Source: Chryseobacterium sp. S0630 (lineage in GTDB: Bacteria > Bacteroidota > Bacteroidia > Flavobacteriales > Weeksellaceae). Taken from it: a stretch of DNA of 64,000 nucleotides. Below, one piece after another: positions 17,569 to 27,655 of the stretch. The translations under genes were made by a program, and so were the position numbers. Position 1 is the first letter of the stretch. Each line of letters begins with the position of its first letter. The stretch covers positions 62,001 to 126,000 of the forward strand of contig NZ_JAMZGF010000006.1 of NCBI RefSeq assembly GCF_024158915.1, read 5' to 3'. Below the pieces are notes generated by a model. The model was not told the origin of the DNA. It saw only the letters and a list, made by a program, of their open reading frames with translations, and ran no database searches.

Positions 17569-18390
17569 TTATTTTCTTTTAGATACGATGTAACGGTTAG
17601 ACACTTTGTTTTTCTTTCTAGTTTTGTAACCTTTAGACGGCATACCGTTTCTAGATCTTGGGTGACCTCCTGAAGAACGTCCTTCACCACCACCCATTGG
17701 GTGATCTACTGGGTTCATTACAACCGCTCTTGTTCTTGGTCTTCTACCTAACCATCTGCTTCTACCAGCCTTACCTGATACAGTTAATTGGTGATCTGAG
17801 TTGGAAACTGAACCAATCATTGCCATACATTCAGTAAGGATCATTCTTGATTCTCCTGAAGGTAACTTGATGATTGCATATTTACCATCTCTAGAAGTTA
17901 ATTGAGCTGAAGAACCAGCACTTCTTGCTAAAATTGCACCTTGTCCAGGCTTCATTTCAACACAAGAGATTACAGTACCCAATGGAATATTTTTCAATTT
18001 CATTGCGTTACCTACGTTTGGTTCAACGCTTTCTCCTGACACTACTTTCTGATCAACTTTGATACCGTTTGGAGCGATGATATATCTCTTCTCTCCGTCT
18101 GCGTACTCTAATAAAGCGATAAATGCAGTTCTGTTTGGATCGTATTCTACAGATTTTACAGTTGCTTCAACGTTTGCTTTGTTTCTTTTGAAGTCAATAA
18201 TTCTGTATTTCTTTTTGTGTCCACCTCCGGTGTAACGCATGGTCATTTTACCTGTTTGGTTACGTCCACCTGACTTTTTAATACCAACTGTTAGAGATTT
18301 CTCTGGTTTGTTGGTAGTAATTTCCTCAAAATTGTTTACAATTCTGAATCTCTGTCCCGGGGTGATAGGTTTTAATTTTCTAACAGACAT
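17569..18390 (-). CDS. rplB: 50S ribosomal protein L2
   Basis: 273 aa; contains the conserved C-terminal [20 protein letters not shown] with the histidine important for peptidyl-transferase integrity. L2 binds 23S domain IV and bridges to the 30S. 22 nt after rplW. Confidence 0.99.
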   Translation of the reverse strand: MSVRKLKPITPGQRFRIVNNFEEITTNKPEKSLTVGIKKSGGRNQTGKMTMRYTGGGHKKKYRIIDFKRNKANVEATVKSVEYDPNRTAFIALLEYADGEKRYIIAPNGIKVDQKVVSGESVEPNVGNAMKLKNIPLGTVISCVEMKPGQGAILARSAGSSAQLTSRDGKYAIIKLPSGESRMILTECMAMIGSVSNSDHQLTVSGKAGRSRWLGRRPRTRAVVMNPVDHPMGGGEGRSSGGHPRSRNGMPSKGYKTRKKNKVSNRYIVSKRK

Positions 18391-18412
18391 TACTATTATT
18401 TATAATTAATAA

Positions 18413-18703
18413 TTAATTTACAGCAAAAATATCGATAACCTCACCTTCAGCAAGTTTGATTACCGCTTTTTTCAATTTATTTGTCTTTCCTACTTGAAGA
18501 CCTTTTTTAGTGTACTTTGAAGAAACCTTCGGAGCATAAATCATTGTGTTAACGTCTGCTACTTTTACACCGTAAGCTGCTTCAACAGCTTTTTTGATCT
18601 CGATTTTATTCGCCTTAGGGTTAACTAAGAAAGAATAAGAACCTCTTAAATCTGTAAGGTAATTAGCCTTTTCTGAAATAACTGGTTTAATAATAACTGA
18701 CAT
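18413..18703 (-). CDS. rplW: 50S ribosomal protein L23
   Basis: 96 aa; VIIKPVISEKANYLTD and the KKAVEAAYGVKVADVNTM segment are L23 hallmarks. L23 is the main chaperone and SRP docking site at the exit tunnel. 3 nt after rplD. Confidence 0.99.
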   Translation of the reverse strand: MSVIIKPVISEKANYLTDLRGSYSFLVNPKANKIEIKKAVEAAYGVKVADVNTMIYAPKVSSKYTKKGLQVGKTNKLKKAVIKLAEGEVIDIFAVN

Positions 18704-18706
18704 GAT

Positions 18707-19336
18707 TTATTTCTTTAAATTTTCCTGGAATTTTTCAACTGCACCTTCGAAGAAAATAATCTCACCAGCGTTTACTAAATCGTAAGAACTGATCTCGTTG
18801 AAGTTCATTACTTTAGTTTTAGGTAAGTTTCTTGAAGATAAATACACATTCTTGTTAGCTTCAGGAAGAACGAATAAAGATTTTTTACCGTTAAGTTCCA
18901 ATGCATTTAATACATTGATGAAATCTTTAGTCTTAGGAGCGTCAAAGCTCACATCTTCTAAAACTTTAATGCTGTTGTCTCTCATTTTTTGAGATAAAAC
19001 AGATTTCTTAGCTAATCTCTTAAGAGCTTTGTTCAATTTGAATCTGTAGTCTCTTGGTTTTGGTCCGAATACTCTACCTCCACCTCTGAATACTGGAGAT
19101 TTGATATCCCCGTATCTAGCAGATCCTGATCCTTTTTGCTTCTTAAGCTTTTTAGTAGAAGCAGTAATTTCGCTTCTTTCTTTTGCTTTATGAGTACCTT
19201 GTCTTTGAGCAGCAAGATACTGCTTAACTTCTAAGTAAACCGCGTGCTGATTTGGCTCAATTCCGAATACTGTTTCGTCTAGAGTTACTTTTCTTCCGGT
19301 CTCTTTTCCTGATGTATTTAATACTACTAGTTCCAT
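18707..19336 (-). CDS. rplD: 50S ribosomal protein L4
   Basis: 209 aa; includes [19 protein letters not shown] and [20 protein letters not shown], the loop that extends into the exit tunnel. In E. coli L4 represses the S10 operon through the leader. Its start overlaps the end of rplC by 10 nt, indicating translational coupling. Confidence 0.99.
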   Translation of the reverse strand: MELVVLNTSGKETGRKVTLDETVFGIEPNQHAVYLEVKQYLAAQRQGTHKAKERSEITASTKKLKKQKGSGSARYGDIKSPVFRGGGRVFGPKPRDYRFKLNKALKRLAKKSVLSQKMRDNSIKVLEDVSFDAPKTKDFINVLNALELNGKKSLFVLPEANKNVYLSSRNLPKTKVMNFNEISSYDLVNAGEIIFFEGAVEKFQENLKK

Positions 19337-19950
19337 TTTCTGATAATTACATAAGAATTTTTAGCTCCCGGAACAGCACCTTTTACTACTAAAAGATTTT
19401 GTTCTTGATCAACTTTTAACACTTGAAGGTTTTGAACAGTTACCTGCTTACCTCCCATTCTTCCAGCCATTCTCATCCCTTTGAATACTCTTGAAGGGTC
19501 TGAACCAGCACCGATAGAACCTGGAGCTCTAAGTCTGTTGTGCTGACCATGAGTTGCCTGCATTACACCTCCAAATCCGTGTCTCTTAACAACACCCTGG
19601 AAGCCTTTACCTTTTGAAGTTCCTGTTACGTCAACATATTCACCTTCAGCGAATAGATCAACTTTTACTTCTTCTCCTATTTTAGCATCAGCAAATCCTA
19701 CGTGGAATTCTACTAATTTAGCTTTAGGAGCAGAACCAGCCTTTTTAAAATGGCCAGCTAACGCTTTACCAACGTTCTTCTCACTCTTGTCATCGAAACC
19801 TAACTGAACAGCTGTATAACCGTCGTTTTCTAAGGTTCTGACCTGTAAAATCGAGCATGGACCAGCTTGAATAACTGTACAAGGAATGTTTTTTCCTTCT
19901 TCGTTAAACAAAGACGTCATACCGATTTTTTTACCAATAATACCTGACAT
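19327..19950 (-). CDS. rplC: 50S ribosomal protein L3
   Basis: 207 aa; [19 protein letters not shown] and the [20 protein letters not shown] region with the conserved Gln that is methylated in E. coli. L3 initiates 50S assembly. Here it is the first gene of the cluster, because rpsJ is located 15 kb away. It has its own promoter at 20057-20087 and a leader of about 100 nt. Confidence 0.99.
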   Translation of the reverse strand: MSGIIGKKIGMTSLFNEEGKNIPCTVIQAGPCSILQVRTLENDGYTAVQLGFDDKSEKNVGKALAGHFKKAGSAPKAKLVEFHVGFADAKIGEEVKVDLFAEGEYVDVTGTSKGKGFQGVVKRHGFGGVMQATHGQHNRLRAPGSIGAGSDPSRVFKGMRMAGRMGGKQVTVQNLQVLKVDQEQNLLVVKGAVPGAKNSYVIIRKWN

Positions 19951-20050
19951 TGTTTATATTATAATAAAATTTATCCTTTATTTATCCCCATTTTTCGGAA
20001 GTCTGAAGTAATTTCTACTTTTGATATAGGCATACTACGCCCCTAAAATG
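19951..20050 (-). other. 5' leader of the rplC ribosomal operon
   Basis: About 100 nt between the inferred transcription start and the rplC ATG. Such leaders often carry autogenous control elements for L4 or other ribosomal proteins. I see no strong single hairpin in it, so function is open. Confidence 0.35.
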
Positions 20051-20056
20051 AGTGTG

Positions 20057-20087
20057 CAAATGTATGAATAATTTTGTAACTGGCAAA
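20057..20087 (-). promoter_or_regulatory. Promoter of the rplC-rplQ ribosomal cluster
   Basis: Minus strand: TTTG (20087-20084), 19 nt, TACATTTG (20064-20057). This fits the Bacteroidota -33/-7 consensus TTTG/TAnnTTTG with the same 19-nt spacing as the rpsL promoter. Confidence 0.75.
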
Positions 20088-20199
20088 TATTTCAACTAAA
20101 ATATTTTGATTTTTAATCAATTAGATGATTTTGAAAAAATTCAAAACCAATTTCCCAAAGATTTATTTTGATTTTTAAAAAGAAATTAAGATGAAGACT

Positions 20200-21003
20200 T
20201 TACTGAGTCATCACCTTCACACCCACTTCTTCCATTCCAGCCCTGTCTTCAGCACAAATACCATTATCCGTAATAAGATAATCCACCTGATCCAAAGCCG
20301 CAATCTTCCCAAATCCTTTCTTATTTAATTTGGAAGAATCTGCAAGAATTACTGTCTGATCCGCACACTCCATCATAATCTGATTCAGGTGAGCTTCTGC
20401 AGCATTGGAAGTACTGATTCCAAACTCAGCATCAATCCCATCTACTCCAAGAAAAAGTTTATTGCATGAAAACTGTTTTAGAATTCCTTCAGAAATAGAA
20501 CCCACTATAGAAGTAGAACTTTTTCGCACCTCGCCTCCCAACTGTATAATATTAATGTTAGGATTATTACAAAGCTCAATAGCCACCCGTAAAGAAGATG
20601 TCAATACCGTAAGTGGCCCAAAATTCACCAGCATCCTGGCAAGATAATGCATTGTTGTTCCGGACGCCAGTATAATACAGTCGTTTTCCTGAATCAATGA
20701 CAATGCTGCTTTGGCAATAGCCTGTTTCGCTTCCACATTGATGCTTTCTTTCTCCCCAACATTTTTTTCATAAGCATATCTTACCTGCTTACTCGCTCCT
20801 CCGTGATTTCTAAAAAGAAGCCCCAGGCTTTCGAGATAGTTCAGATCCTTTCGAATCGTAACTGAAGAAACATTGAGCTTTTCACACAGATCCTGAACAA
20901 GTACATGTCCTTTCTCGTCAAGCTCTTTAAGTATTTCATCCTGCCTTGGCAATAGCTTTTCCATTTTATTCGTTTCATCAAAATTACCGTTTTTTTTCGA
21001 CAT
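20200..21003 (-). CDS. DeoR/GlpR-family transcriptional regulator, probable glycerol-3-phosphate repressor
   Basis: N-terminal winged helix (LPRQDEILKELDEKGHVLVQ, KLNVSSVTIRKDLNYLE) and a C-terminal DeoR sugar-phosphate sensor domain (IILASGTTMHYLARML, KLFLGVDGIDAEFGIST, ILADSSKLNKKGFGKIA). Members of this family bind a phosphorylated metabolite and release the operator. It is transcribed divergently from glpD with a 77-bp spacer, so regulation of glpDKF by glycerol-3-phosphate is likely. Translation may instead begin at Met14 (20964), which fits the usual family N-terminus better. Confidence 0.88.
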   Translation of the reverse strand: MSKKNGNFDETNKMEKLLPRQDEILKELDEKGHVLVQDLCEKLNVSSVTIRKDLNYLESLGLLFRNHGGASKQVRYAYEKNVGEKESINVEAKQAIAKAALSLIQENDCIILASGTTMHYLARMLVNFGPLTVLTSSLRVAIELCNNPNINIIQLGGEVRKSSTSIVGSISEGILKQFSCNKLFLGVDGIDAEFGISTSNAAEAHLNQIMMECADQTVILADSSKLNKKGFGKIAALDQVDYLITDNGICAEDRAGMEEVGVKVMTQ

Positions 21004-21026
21004 CTTAAAATTTCATTTATTTTCTT

Positions 21027-21055
21027 TTTGCTTTCATTTTTAATTTATATATTTG
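21027..21055 (+). promoter_or_regulatory. Promoter of the glp operon
   Basis: TTTG (21027-21030), 17 nt, TATATTTG (21048-21055), 25 bp before the glpD ATG. Perfect TAnnTTTG. Confidence 0.7.
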
Positions 21056-21060
21056 AAAAC

Positions 21061-21092
21061 GAAACATAAACGAAACATTTATGAAACGAAAC
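21061..21092 (+). promoter_or_regulatory. Phased GAAAC direct repeats, candidate GlpR operator
   Basis: GAAAC occurs at 21061, 21072, 21083 and 21088. The first three are exactly 11 bp apart, so they lie on one helix face across the expected transcription start and the first codons of glpD. DeoR-family repressors often bind such repeats. Related TTTCAT copies occur at 21011 and 21032 on the repressor side. Confidence 0.5.
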
Positions 21093-22679
21093 GAAGAACT
21101 CAGTAAGTTAACCAATGTAAAAGAATGGGACTTTATTGTCATAGGAGGAGGAGCCAGTGGTTTAGGTTCAGCATTAGATGCGGTAAGCAGAGGATTCAAA
21201 ACTTTATTGCTTGAATCTCATGACTTCGCAAAAGCAACATCCAGCAGAAGTACCAAATTGGTACACGGCGGAGTTAGATATCTCGCTCAGGGAGATGTCG
21301 GATTGGTAAAAGAAGCATTAAAGGAAAGAGGACTCTTAGCAAAGAACGCAGCTCATATCGTAAAAAATCAGTCTTTCATTATTCCGAACTACACATGGTG
21401 GGGAGGAATCTACTATAAGATAGGTTTATCTGTTTATGATTTCCTTGCGGGAAAATTAAGCCTGGGTAAAACGAAATACATCAGCAAAGCGAAAACAGTT
21501 GAAAAGCTTCCTACTATTGAACAAAATCACTTAATGAGCGGTGTTGTTTACCAGGACGGACAGTTTGACGACGCCAGACTTGCCATTAACCTTACCCAAA
21601 CAATCATTGAGAAAGGTGGAAGTGCTGTCAACTATGTAAAAGTGATCAATCTTTTGAAAGATGCTTCTGATAAAGTAATAGGTGTAGTGGCAGAAGACCA
21701 GTTTTCCAAACAGCAATATCAGATACACGGTAAAGTAGTAATCAACGCAACTGGTGTATTTACAAATGATATTCTTAACATGAACAACCCTAAGCATGGT
21801 AAATTGGTGGTACCAAGCCAGGGAATTCACCTTGTTCTGGATAAATCCTTCCTGAAAAGCGATGATGCCATCATGATTCCGAAAACATCAGACGGCAGGG
21901 TTTTATTTGTTGTTCCATGGCATGACAGAGCCTTGGTAGGAACTACCGATACTCTTTTAAAGGACGAAAGTTTTGAGCCTCGTGCACTGGAAGAAGAAAT
22001 CAGTTTTGTTTTAAATACAGCAAGACAATATCTGGCTAAAAAGCCAACGCGTGAAGATGTAAAATCAGTTTTCGCAGGTCTTCGTCCGCTTGCTGCTCCT
22101 AAAGACGGAAGCAAAAGTACCAAAGAGGTTTCCAGAAGCCATAAAGTTATTACTTCAGAAACCGGATTAGTTTCTATTATCGGAGGAAAATGGACTACCT
22201 ACCGTAAAATGGCAGAAGACACTGTAGACGAAGCAATGAAAGTTCACAGGTTGGGAAATAGCCCGTCTAAAACGGAACACCTTTCTATCCATGGAAATGT
22301 AAAACCGGAACAGGTAGACAGAACCAACCACCTATATGTTTACGGATCTGATATTCCTGCTATCAAAGCATTGCAACAAAGCAATCCGCGTTACGCTCAG
22401 AAGATCCATCCGGATCACCCTTTCACTGTAGCAGAGATCGTATGGGCTGTAAGAGCTGAAATGGCAGAAACCATAGAAGATATTCTGGCAAGAAGAGTAC
22501 GTTTATTATTCCTGGATGCCAGAGCTGCTATAGACAGCGCACATAATGTAGCAAGAATCATTGCTGAAGAAAAAGGATATTCTGAAGAATGGGCTCAGCA
22601 GCAGGAAAATGAATTCATTGAATTAGCAAAAGGGTATTTATTAACGCCTTACTCACCTAAAGTTATCAACCTAAATTAG
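21081..22679 (+). CDS. glpD: Glycerol-3-phosphate dehydrogenase, FAD-dependent
   Basis: 532 aa. An N-terminal FAD dinucleotide fold ([20 protein letters not shown]) and the downstream [15 protein letters not shown] segment are the GlpD signatures. The C-terminal DAO domain ([24 protein letters not shown]) is complete. It oxidises glycerol-3-phosphate to dihydroxyacetone phosphate at the inner membrane and passes electrons to quinone. First gene of the glp operon; glpK follows after 10 nt. Confidence 0.97.
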   Translation: MKRNEELSKLTNVKEWDFIVIGGGASGLGSALDAVSRGFKTLLLESHDFAKATSSRSTKLVHGGVRYLAQGDVGLVKEALKERGLLAKNAAHIVKNQSFIIPNYTWWGGIYYKIGLSVYDFLAGKLSLGKTKYISKAKTVEKLPTIEQNHLMSGVVYQDGQFDDARLAINLTQTIIEKGGSAVNYVKVINLLKDASDKVIGVVAEDQFSKQQYQIHGKVVINATGVFTNDILNMNNPKHGKLVVPSQGIHLVLDKSFLKSDDAIMIPKTSDGRVLFVVPWHDRALVGTTDTLLKDESFEPRALEEEISFVLNTARQYLAKKPTREDVKSVFAGLRPLAAPKDGSKSTKEVSRSHKVITSETGLVSIIGGKWTTYRKMAEDTVDEAMKVHRLGNSPSKTEHLSIHGNVKPEQVDRTNHLYVYGSDIPAIKALQQSNPRYAQKIHPDHPFTVAEIVWAVRAEMAETIEDILARRVRLLFLDARAAIDSAHNVARIIAEEKGYSEEWAQQQENEFIELAKGYLLTPYSPKVINLN

Positions 22680-22689
22680 CACTATATAC

Positions 22690-24186
22690 ATGAATGAAAA
22701 ACTTATCCTCGCTCTAGATCAGGGAACAACTTCCTCCAGAGCGATTCTCTTCAACCATAGTGGAGAAATAGAATATGTATCTCAAAAAGATTTCAGACAA
22801 ATATTTCCTACCCCAGGCTGGGTAGAGCATGATCCAAATGAAATCTGGTCTTCACAGATCTCTGTTGCTGCAGAAATTATAGCAAAGGCAGGAATCTCCG
22901 GGCTGGAAGTTGCCGCTATCGGAATTACCAACCAACGTGAAACTACCATTGTTTGGGATAAGGAAACCGGCGAACCTATTTACAATGCTATTGTATGGCA
23001 GGACCGAAGAACTTCAAAATACTGCGACGAACTGAAAGATCAGGGACATGCAGAAACGATCAAAGAAAAAACAGGACTGGTTCTGGATGCTTACTTTTCA
23101 GCAACTAAATTAAAATGGATTCTTGATCATGTAGAAGGAGCAAGACAGAAAGCCGAAGAAGGGAAATTATGTTTCGGAACTGTTGATACATGGCTTGTAT
23201 GGAAACTGACTCGTGGGAAAATGTTTATCACTGATGTTTCCAACGCCAGCAGAACAATGCTTCTTAATATTCATACTTTAGAATGGGATAATGATTTATT
23301 AGAATTATTTGACATTCCTAAAAACATTCTTCCTGAAGTTAAACAAAGCAGTGAAATATATGGAGAAACGGCTACTACCCTATTCTCTACCAAAATTCCA
23401 ATCGCAGGGATTGCAGGTGACCAACAGGCTGCCTTATTCGGACAGATGTGTACTACTCCGGGAATGGTAAAAAACACTTACGGAACAGGATGCTTCTTAT
23501 TAATGAACACAGGAACAGAAGCTGTTTCTTCTAAGAACAACCTACTTACAACAGTAGCCTGGAAAATCAATGGAGAAGTGAACTATGCTCTGGAAGGAAG
23601 TGTATTCGTAGGAGGTGCTGCTATCCAATGGCTAAGAGACGGTCTTAAGCTTATTCATTCTTCCGATCAGGTGAATGAACTGGCTGCTTCTGTAGAAGAT
23701 AATGGAGGTGTTTATTTTGTCCCTGCATTAACTGGCCTTGGTGCTCCTTACTGGGATCAGTATGCCCGTGGAACGATTGTAGGCATCACCAGAGGAACTA
23801 CTGATGCACACATCGCAAGAGCAACATTGGAAGGAATTGCTTTTCAGGTTTATGATATTGTAAAAGCAATGGAAGCCGATTCCGGAAGAGCAAGTCTTGA
23901 ATTAAGAGTAGACGGTGGAGCTTCAGCAAGTGATCTTTTGATGCAGATCCAGTCTGACTTATTTGGATTTAAAATAACAAGACCAAAGACATTGGAAACT
24001 ACCGCTCTTGGAGCAGCCTACCTTGCAGGACTTGCAGTAGGATACTGGAAAAGCATAGACGAAATCCAGGAACAATGGATTGTAGACAAAGACTTCCACC
24101 CTCAATTAAACAGAGAACAAGTGGATAAAATGACCCACTTCTGGAAGAAAGCTGTAAAAAGCGCTCAAAGCTGGATTGAAGATTAA
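22690..24186 (+). CDS. glpK: Glycerol kinase
   Basis: 498 aa, FGGY carbohydrate kinase. Motifs are [15 protein letters not shown] (phosphate-binding loop), [27 protein letters not shown] and the C-terminal FGGY signature with [16 protein letters not shown]. It phosphorylates glycerol entering through GlpF. It lies 10 nt after glpD and 23 nt before glpF, forming one transcript. Confidence 0.98.
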   Translation: MNEKLILALDQGTTSSRAILFNHSGEIEYVSQKDFRQIFPTPGWVEHDPNEIWSSQISVAAEIIAKAGISGLEVAAIGITNQRETTIVWDKETGEPIYNAIVWQDRRTSKYCDELKDQGHAETIKEKTGLVLDAYFSATKLKWILDHVEGARQKAEEGKLCFGTVDTWLVWKLTRGKMFITDVSNASRTMLLNIHTLEWDNDLLELFDIPKNILPEVKQSSEIYGETATTLFSTKIPIAGIAGDQQAALFGQMCTTPGMVKNTYGTGCFLLMNTGTEAVSSKNNLLTTVAWKINGEVNYALEGSVFVGGAAIQWLRDGLKLIHSSDQVNELAASVEDNGGVYFVPALTGLGAPYWDQYARGTIVGITRGTTDAHIARATLEGIAFQVYDIVKAMEADSGRASLELRVDGGASASDLLMQIQSDLFGFKITRPKTLETTALGAAYLAGLAVGYWKSIDEIQEQWIVDKDFHPQLNREQVDKMTHFWKKAVKSAQSWIED

Positions 24187-24209
24187 CTCACTCATCAAAA
24201 AAAACTTAT

Positions 24210-24941
24210 ATGACCCCATTTATTGCAGAAGTTATCGGAACGATGCTTCTTATATTGTTAGGCAACGGTGTTGTAGCCAATGTTGTCTTGAAAGATACGA
24301 AAGGAAATAATTCCGGATGGATTGTTATTACTACCGCATGGGCATTGGCCGTATTTGTGGGAGTAACCGTTGCAGGGCCAATAAGTGGGGCCCATCTGAA
24401 TCCGGCTGTGACCATTGGTCTTGCGACAGCAGGAAAATTTTCATGGGACCTGGTTCCCTCTTATATTGCAGCCCAAATGATTGGAGGAATGTTAGGTGCA
24501 TTTTTAGTATGGCTGTTTCATAAAGATCATTTTGCCATTACGGAAGATGAAGGAGCAAAACTAGCATGTTTCAGTACAGGTCCGGCTATCAGAAAAACAT
24601 CTTCCAATCTGATCAGTGAGATTATCGGAACATTTGTACTGGTATTCTGTGTATTCTATTTTGCAGACCCAAGTATTTCTTTACAGGCAGATCCAACAGC
24701 CAAAGTAGGATTAGGTTCTATTGGAGCAATTCCTGTTACGTTTGTAGTGTGGGCAATAGGCCTATCTCTTGGTGGAACTACAGGCTATGCTATTAACCCG
24801 GCAAGAGATCTTGCACCAAGAATTATGCATGCAATCTTACCTGTAAAGGGCAGCAGTGACTGGAGCTATGCATGGATTCCTGTAGTAGGTCCTGTAACAG
24901 GAGCTATTATCGCAGCTGTTTTATATGGATTTTTAAAATAA
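24210..24941 (+). CDS. glpF: Glycerol uptake facilitator (aquaglyceroporin)
   Basis: 243 aa, MIP family with six transmembrane helices and two half-helices carrying the NPA boxes GAHLNPAVTIG and GYAINPARDLAPR. The Asp after the second NPAR is the mark of glycerol-conducting rather than water-only channels. Located in the inner membrane. 23 nt after glpK. Confidence 0.96.
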   Translation: MTPFIAEVIGTMLLILLGNGVVANVVLKDTKGNNSGWIVITTAWALAVFVGVTVAGPISGAHLNPAVTIGLATAGKFSWDLVPSYIAAQMIGGMLGAFLVWLFHKDHFAITEDEGAKLACFSTGPAIRKTSSNLISEIIGTFVLVFCVFYFADPSISLQADPTAKVGLGSIGAIPVTFVVWAIGLSLGGTTGYAINPARDLAPRIMHAILPVKGSSDWSYAWIPVVGPVTGAIIAAVLYGFLK

Positions 24942-24946
24942 GGCAC

Positions 24947-25759
24947 ATGATGAGAAAAATCTTAAAAGGAATCTTCTTTCTTGTTTTAGGAACAGGAAAG
25001 CTATTTTCACAGGAAACTGCTGAAACCAAGGAACCCAAAGAAGGAAGACTTGATTTTACAGCTAACATTCAGAATAATCACTTATGGAGAGGACTTATTA
25101 TCACCGATAAACCTGTGGTAATGGGAAATCTGTCGTATGCCCTGGATGCTGAGAAAAAATGGAAGGTAGGAATCTGGGGAGCATCTGCACTGGCGGATGA
25201 TAAAGACAACACTCATTATAAAGAGATCAATTATTATATTCAATATTCTGACGGACGTTTTTATATTGGGCTATGGGATCTTTACAACTCCCGAAACATC
25301 AATACTGCAGTAGCTGCTGATGATATCTTCAGCTATTCACAGAGAAGAACTGCTCATATTATTGATTTAAGGACCAACTATACTTTCGGACCATCCTTCC
25401 CGATTAATATTGAAGCTGACATTATGCTTTATGGAGGAGCCAATGCAGGAGAAGTTATTCTGGAAGCTGACGGAAGTTACAAAAAGAACAGATATTCTAC
25501 CTATGTACAGGCAAGCTATCCTGTTATTAAGGGACAGAAAGTCAATCTGGATGCATTTGTAGGAGCCGGATTCGCTCTTAACGACAAAACATTTTTGTAT
25601 GGCAATGGCCAAAACAGCTTTGACATCGTAAATGTAGGGGTAAAAGCTGGAAAGGTTGTTAAGATTACCGATCATTACAGTCTTCCTGTAACCATGATGG
25701 CGATGTGGAACCCATCCAATAAGTTTGCAAGGATTCAGCTTGCAGCAACTGTTTTTTAA
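24947..25759 (+). CDS. Exported protein of the glp operon, predicted outer-membrane beta-barrel (270 aa)
   Basis: The start at 24947 gives a signal peptide (MMRKILKGIFFLVLGTGKLFSQ); a longer in-frame start would lie inside glpF. The mature part has repeated amphipathic strands rich in Tyr and Trp (YSTYVQASYPVIKGQKVNLD, YALDAEKKWKVGIWG) and ends in a hydrophobic/aromatic residue (LAATVF), as barrel proteins often do. It begins 5 nt after glpF, so it may provide outer-membrane passage for glycerol or glycerol-phosphates. This is inferred from position, not from a known family. Confidence 0.75.
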   Translation: MMRKILKGIFFLVLGTGKLFSQETAETKEPKEGRLDFTANIQNNHLWRGLIITDKPVVMGNLSYALDAEKKWKVGIWGASALADDKDNTHYKEINYYIQYSDGRFYIGLWDLYNSRNINTAVAADDIFSYSQRRTAHIIDLRTNYTFGPSFPINIEADIMLYGGANAGEVILEADGSYKKNRYSTYVQASYPVIKGQKVNLDAFVGAGFALNDKTFLYGNGQNSFDIVNVGVKAGKVVKITDHYSLPVTMMAMWNPSNKFARIQLAATVF

Positions 25760-25783
25760 TCCGACTTTAACTCAATTATAGAG

Positions 25784-25808
25784 AAGCCACTCCTTTTGGG
25801 GTGGCTTT
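25784..25808 (+). terminator. Terminator of the glp operon
   Basis: AAGCCACTCC / GGGGTGGCTT stem (with one mismatch or wobble near the loop) 25 bp past the last gene, ending in a short T-rich tail. Confidence 0.7.
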
Positions 25809-25910
25809 GTCATGATACTATAATTAAAAGATAGTCTATTTTATTATTCAACAGTTATTCTAAAATACAATAACCGTTTTTTTACGGTAGCTGTTTTGCT
25901 TAAAAATCTT

Positions 25911-25918
25911 TACTTTTG
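25911..25918 (+). promoter_or_regulatory. -7 element before the 140-aa exported protein
   Basis: TACTTTTG matches TAnnTTTG and sits 12 bp from the ATG at 25931. No clear -33 element at the usual spacing. Confidence 0.4.
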
Positions 25919-25930
25919 AAAAAAATATCT

Positions 25931-26353
25931 ATGAAAAAGTTTTTCAGTGTAATGATCCTGTGCATCAGTATTTTTACGTGGGCACAGCAGACAGAGCTTC
26001 CTTTTATTGGATACAGAGCTTTTGATATCATGAAAGGATATAGTGGCACAGGTACTCCTCATTATTATCTGGATCTCAAAAATAATGGTGATGTACATTT
26101 TGGATACGTCCAGGTGAATCAGGCCAGCGGAGAAGAAACATCAGAAGAAATCAATGTTGGTAAATACGCACCCAATAAGGTAATGAAAGTAGTTTTTAAA
26201 AAATTTGAAGAAACGTTTTTCGTGAAATTCGATAAAGAAAAAATTTACCTTACCGATGAAAAAGGAAATGTTAAGAATCTTGAAGGCTGCTGCTCATCTT
26301 CTGACAGCATCAAAAAAGAAACCTGTACCTGCGAAAGCGAATTTTTTAAGTAG
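25931..26353 (+). CDS. Exported protein of unknown function (140 aa)
   Basis: A signal peptide (MKKFFSVMILCISIFTWAQQ) supports the start at 25931 instead of 25916; the latter would also crowd the -7 box. The mature domain is about 85 residues, beta-rich, with a C-terminal cysteine cluster (EGCCSSSD, ETCTCESEF) that could form disulphides or bind metal. No family recognised. Transcribed alone after the glp operon terminator. Confidence 0.7.
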   Translation: MKKFFSVMILCISIFTWAQQTELPFIGYRAFDIMKGYSGTGTPHYYLDLKNNGDVHFGYVQVNQASGEETSEEINVGKYAPNKVMKVVFKKFEETFFVKFDKEKIYLTDEKGNVKNLEGCCSSSDSIKKETCTCESEFFK

Positions 26354-26385
26354 TACAATAATATATAGAGAAAGCCATTCCATCA

Positions 26386-26454
26386 GGGGTGGTTTTCTTG
26401 TTGTTGGGAACCACCCCGTCAAATTATAAATTTGCCACCCCTCCGGAGGAGGGG
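26386..26454. repeat. Interspersed palindromic repeat with two hairpins
   Basis: GGGGTGGTT (26386-26394) pairs with AACCACCCC (26409-26417), and CCCCTCC (26438-26444) pairs with GGAGGGG (26448-26454). The GC-rich island stands out in AT-rich surroundings. The wording CCACCCCGTCAAA...TTGCCACCCCTCC resembles a repeat family I associate with Chryseobacterium genomes. It may double as a terminator of the preceding gene. Confidence 0.6.
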
Positions 26455-26576
26455 AATAGTTATACAATCTACTACAATTGTAGAAATCATAATGCATAAA
26501 TACGATATTCTTTTGCTTCTTGCCTTTAATCTCCAATCACCGGGATTTTACGGTTTATATTCTGCCAAAATATCTT

Positions 26577-26584
26577 TAATTTTG
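26577..26584 (+). promoter_or_regulatory. -7 element of the 26602-30376 transcription unit
   Basis: TAATTTTG fits TAnnTTTG; TTTA 19 nt upstream (26554-26557) is a weak -33 match. The ATG follows 17 nt later. Confidence 0.5.
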
Positions 26585-26601
26585 AAGGGTGATTTACACC
26601 A

Positions 26602-27579
26602 ATGAAGCATTTAAAATTTTTATTTCTATTTCTTCTCTTTCTTACTGTATCATGCAGTAGAAAAGAGAATCATCCTTACACGTTTTATTACTGGAAAACC
26701 AAACTGAAGCTTGACAATGCAGAAAGGAAAGCACTGGATAAAGCTACGATTCCTTATTTGTACACCAGATTCTTTGATGTAGATAAGGTGAATGGGAAAT
26801 TTCAACCTGTTGCAGTAATCACCAAGGATCAGAGTTTTCAGACAGACAAACAGATTGTTCCTACAGTTTTCATTACTAATCAGACCTTGTTGGGTATCTC
26901 AGCAGAAGAGATCCGATTTCTGGCAGAAAGCATTCATCTTTTAATTCAAAAGAAAGCAGAAGAATACCATCTTAACACCAATAATGAAATTCAAATCGAT
27001 TGTGACTGGACTGCCGGAACAAGGAATGATTATTTTAAATTTCTGAAAGCGCTCAAAAAAGTTTCAGGAAAAGAAATTACCTGTACGCTTCGCCTTCACC
27101 AGGTGAAAGATAAAAAGCAGACCGGAATTCCTCCTGTGGAAAAGGTATATCTGATGTGCTACTCCACTTCATCACCTCTGGAAAAATCTGATAAGAATTC
27201 TATTCTGGATGTGAATATTCTGAAAAGCTATCTTTCAAAAATGGAAGATTACCCTATCAAAAATGTTGAAGTGGCACTTCCAATTTATTCGTGGGGGATT
27301 GTTACCAACCATTTAGGAAAACATAAACTCATTAATGCCTTATCAAAAAGAGATCTGGAAAACTCCAATTTTAAAAAGATTTCAGATCACGAAGTTGAAG
27401 TCATGAAAGACGGATTCTACTTTGGAAGTTATTTAAACAAAGGCTTTAAAATAAAGGTAGAAGAAATCTCCGAAGAACAGCTTAACGATGTCATTGCGTT
27501 TTTACAGAAAAAAATCCCGCATTTTAATATTATTTATTATCAATTAGATAGTAAATTTGTGTTAGACCGGAAATTTTAA
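26602..27579 (+). CDS. Lipoprotein, possible TIM-barrel (GH18-like) fold (325 aa)
   Basis: Lipoprotein signal (MKHLKFLFLFLLFLTVSC, Cys18). The body contains strand/helix alternation and the segments EIQIDCDWTAGTRNDYFKF, ITCTLRLHQ, VYLMCYSTSS and NVEVALPIYSWGI, a layout like glycosidase family 18 related barrels (a DxD on one strand, MxY on a later one). Catalytic activity is not established: the canonical DxxDxDxE motif is not complete. 76 nt upstream of the 906-aa gene on the same strand, probably cotranscribed. Confidence 0.65.
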   Translation: MKHLKFLFLFLLFLTVSCSRKENHPYTFYYWKTKLKLDNAERKALDKATIPYLYTRFFDVDKVNGKFQPVAVITKDQSFQTDKQIVPTVFITNQTLLGISAEEIRFLAESIHLLIQKKAEEYHLNTNNEIQIDCDWTAGTRNDYFKFLKALKKVSGKEITCTLRLHQVKDKKQTGIPPVEKVYLMCYSTSSPLEKSDKNSILDVNILKSYLSKMEDYPIKNVEVALPIYSWGIVTNHLGKHKLINALSKRDLENSNFKKISDHEVEVMKDGFYFGSYLNKGFKIKVEEISEEQLNDVIAFLQKKIPHFNIIYYQLDSKFVLDRKF

Positions 27580-27655
27580 TCTTTTAAAGATAGAGGCATA
27601 CTTGCCTGAACCAACCATCATACAATATTAAAACTAAAAAAACACTACACACCCT

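Noticed and set aside
6158..19950. Many plus-strand frames within the ribosomal cluster
   Set aside because: All overlap essential ribosomal genes, have no start context or family resemblance, and follow from codon bias.
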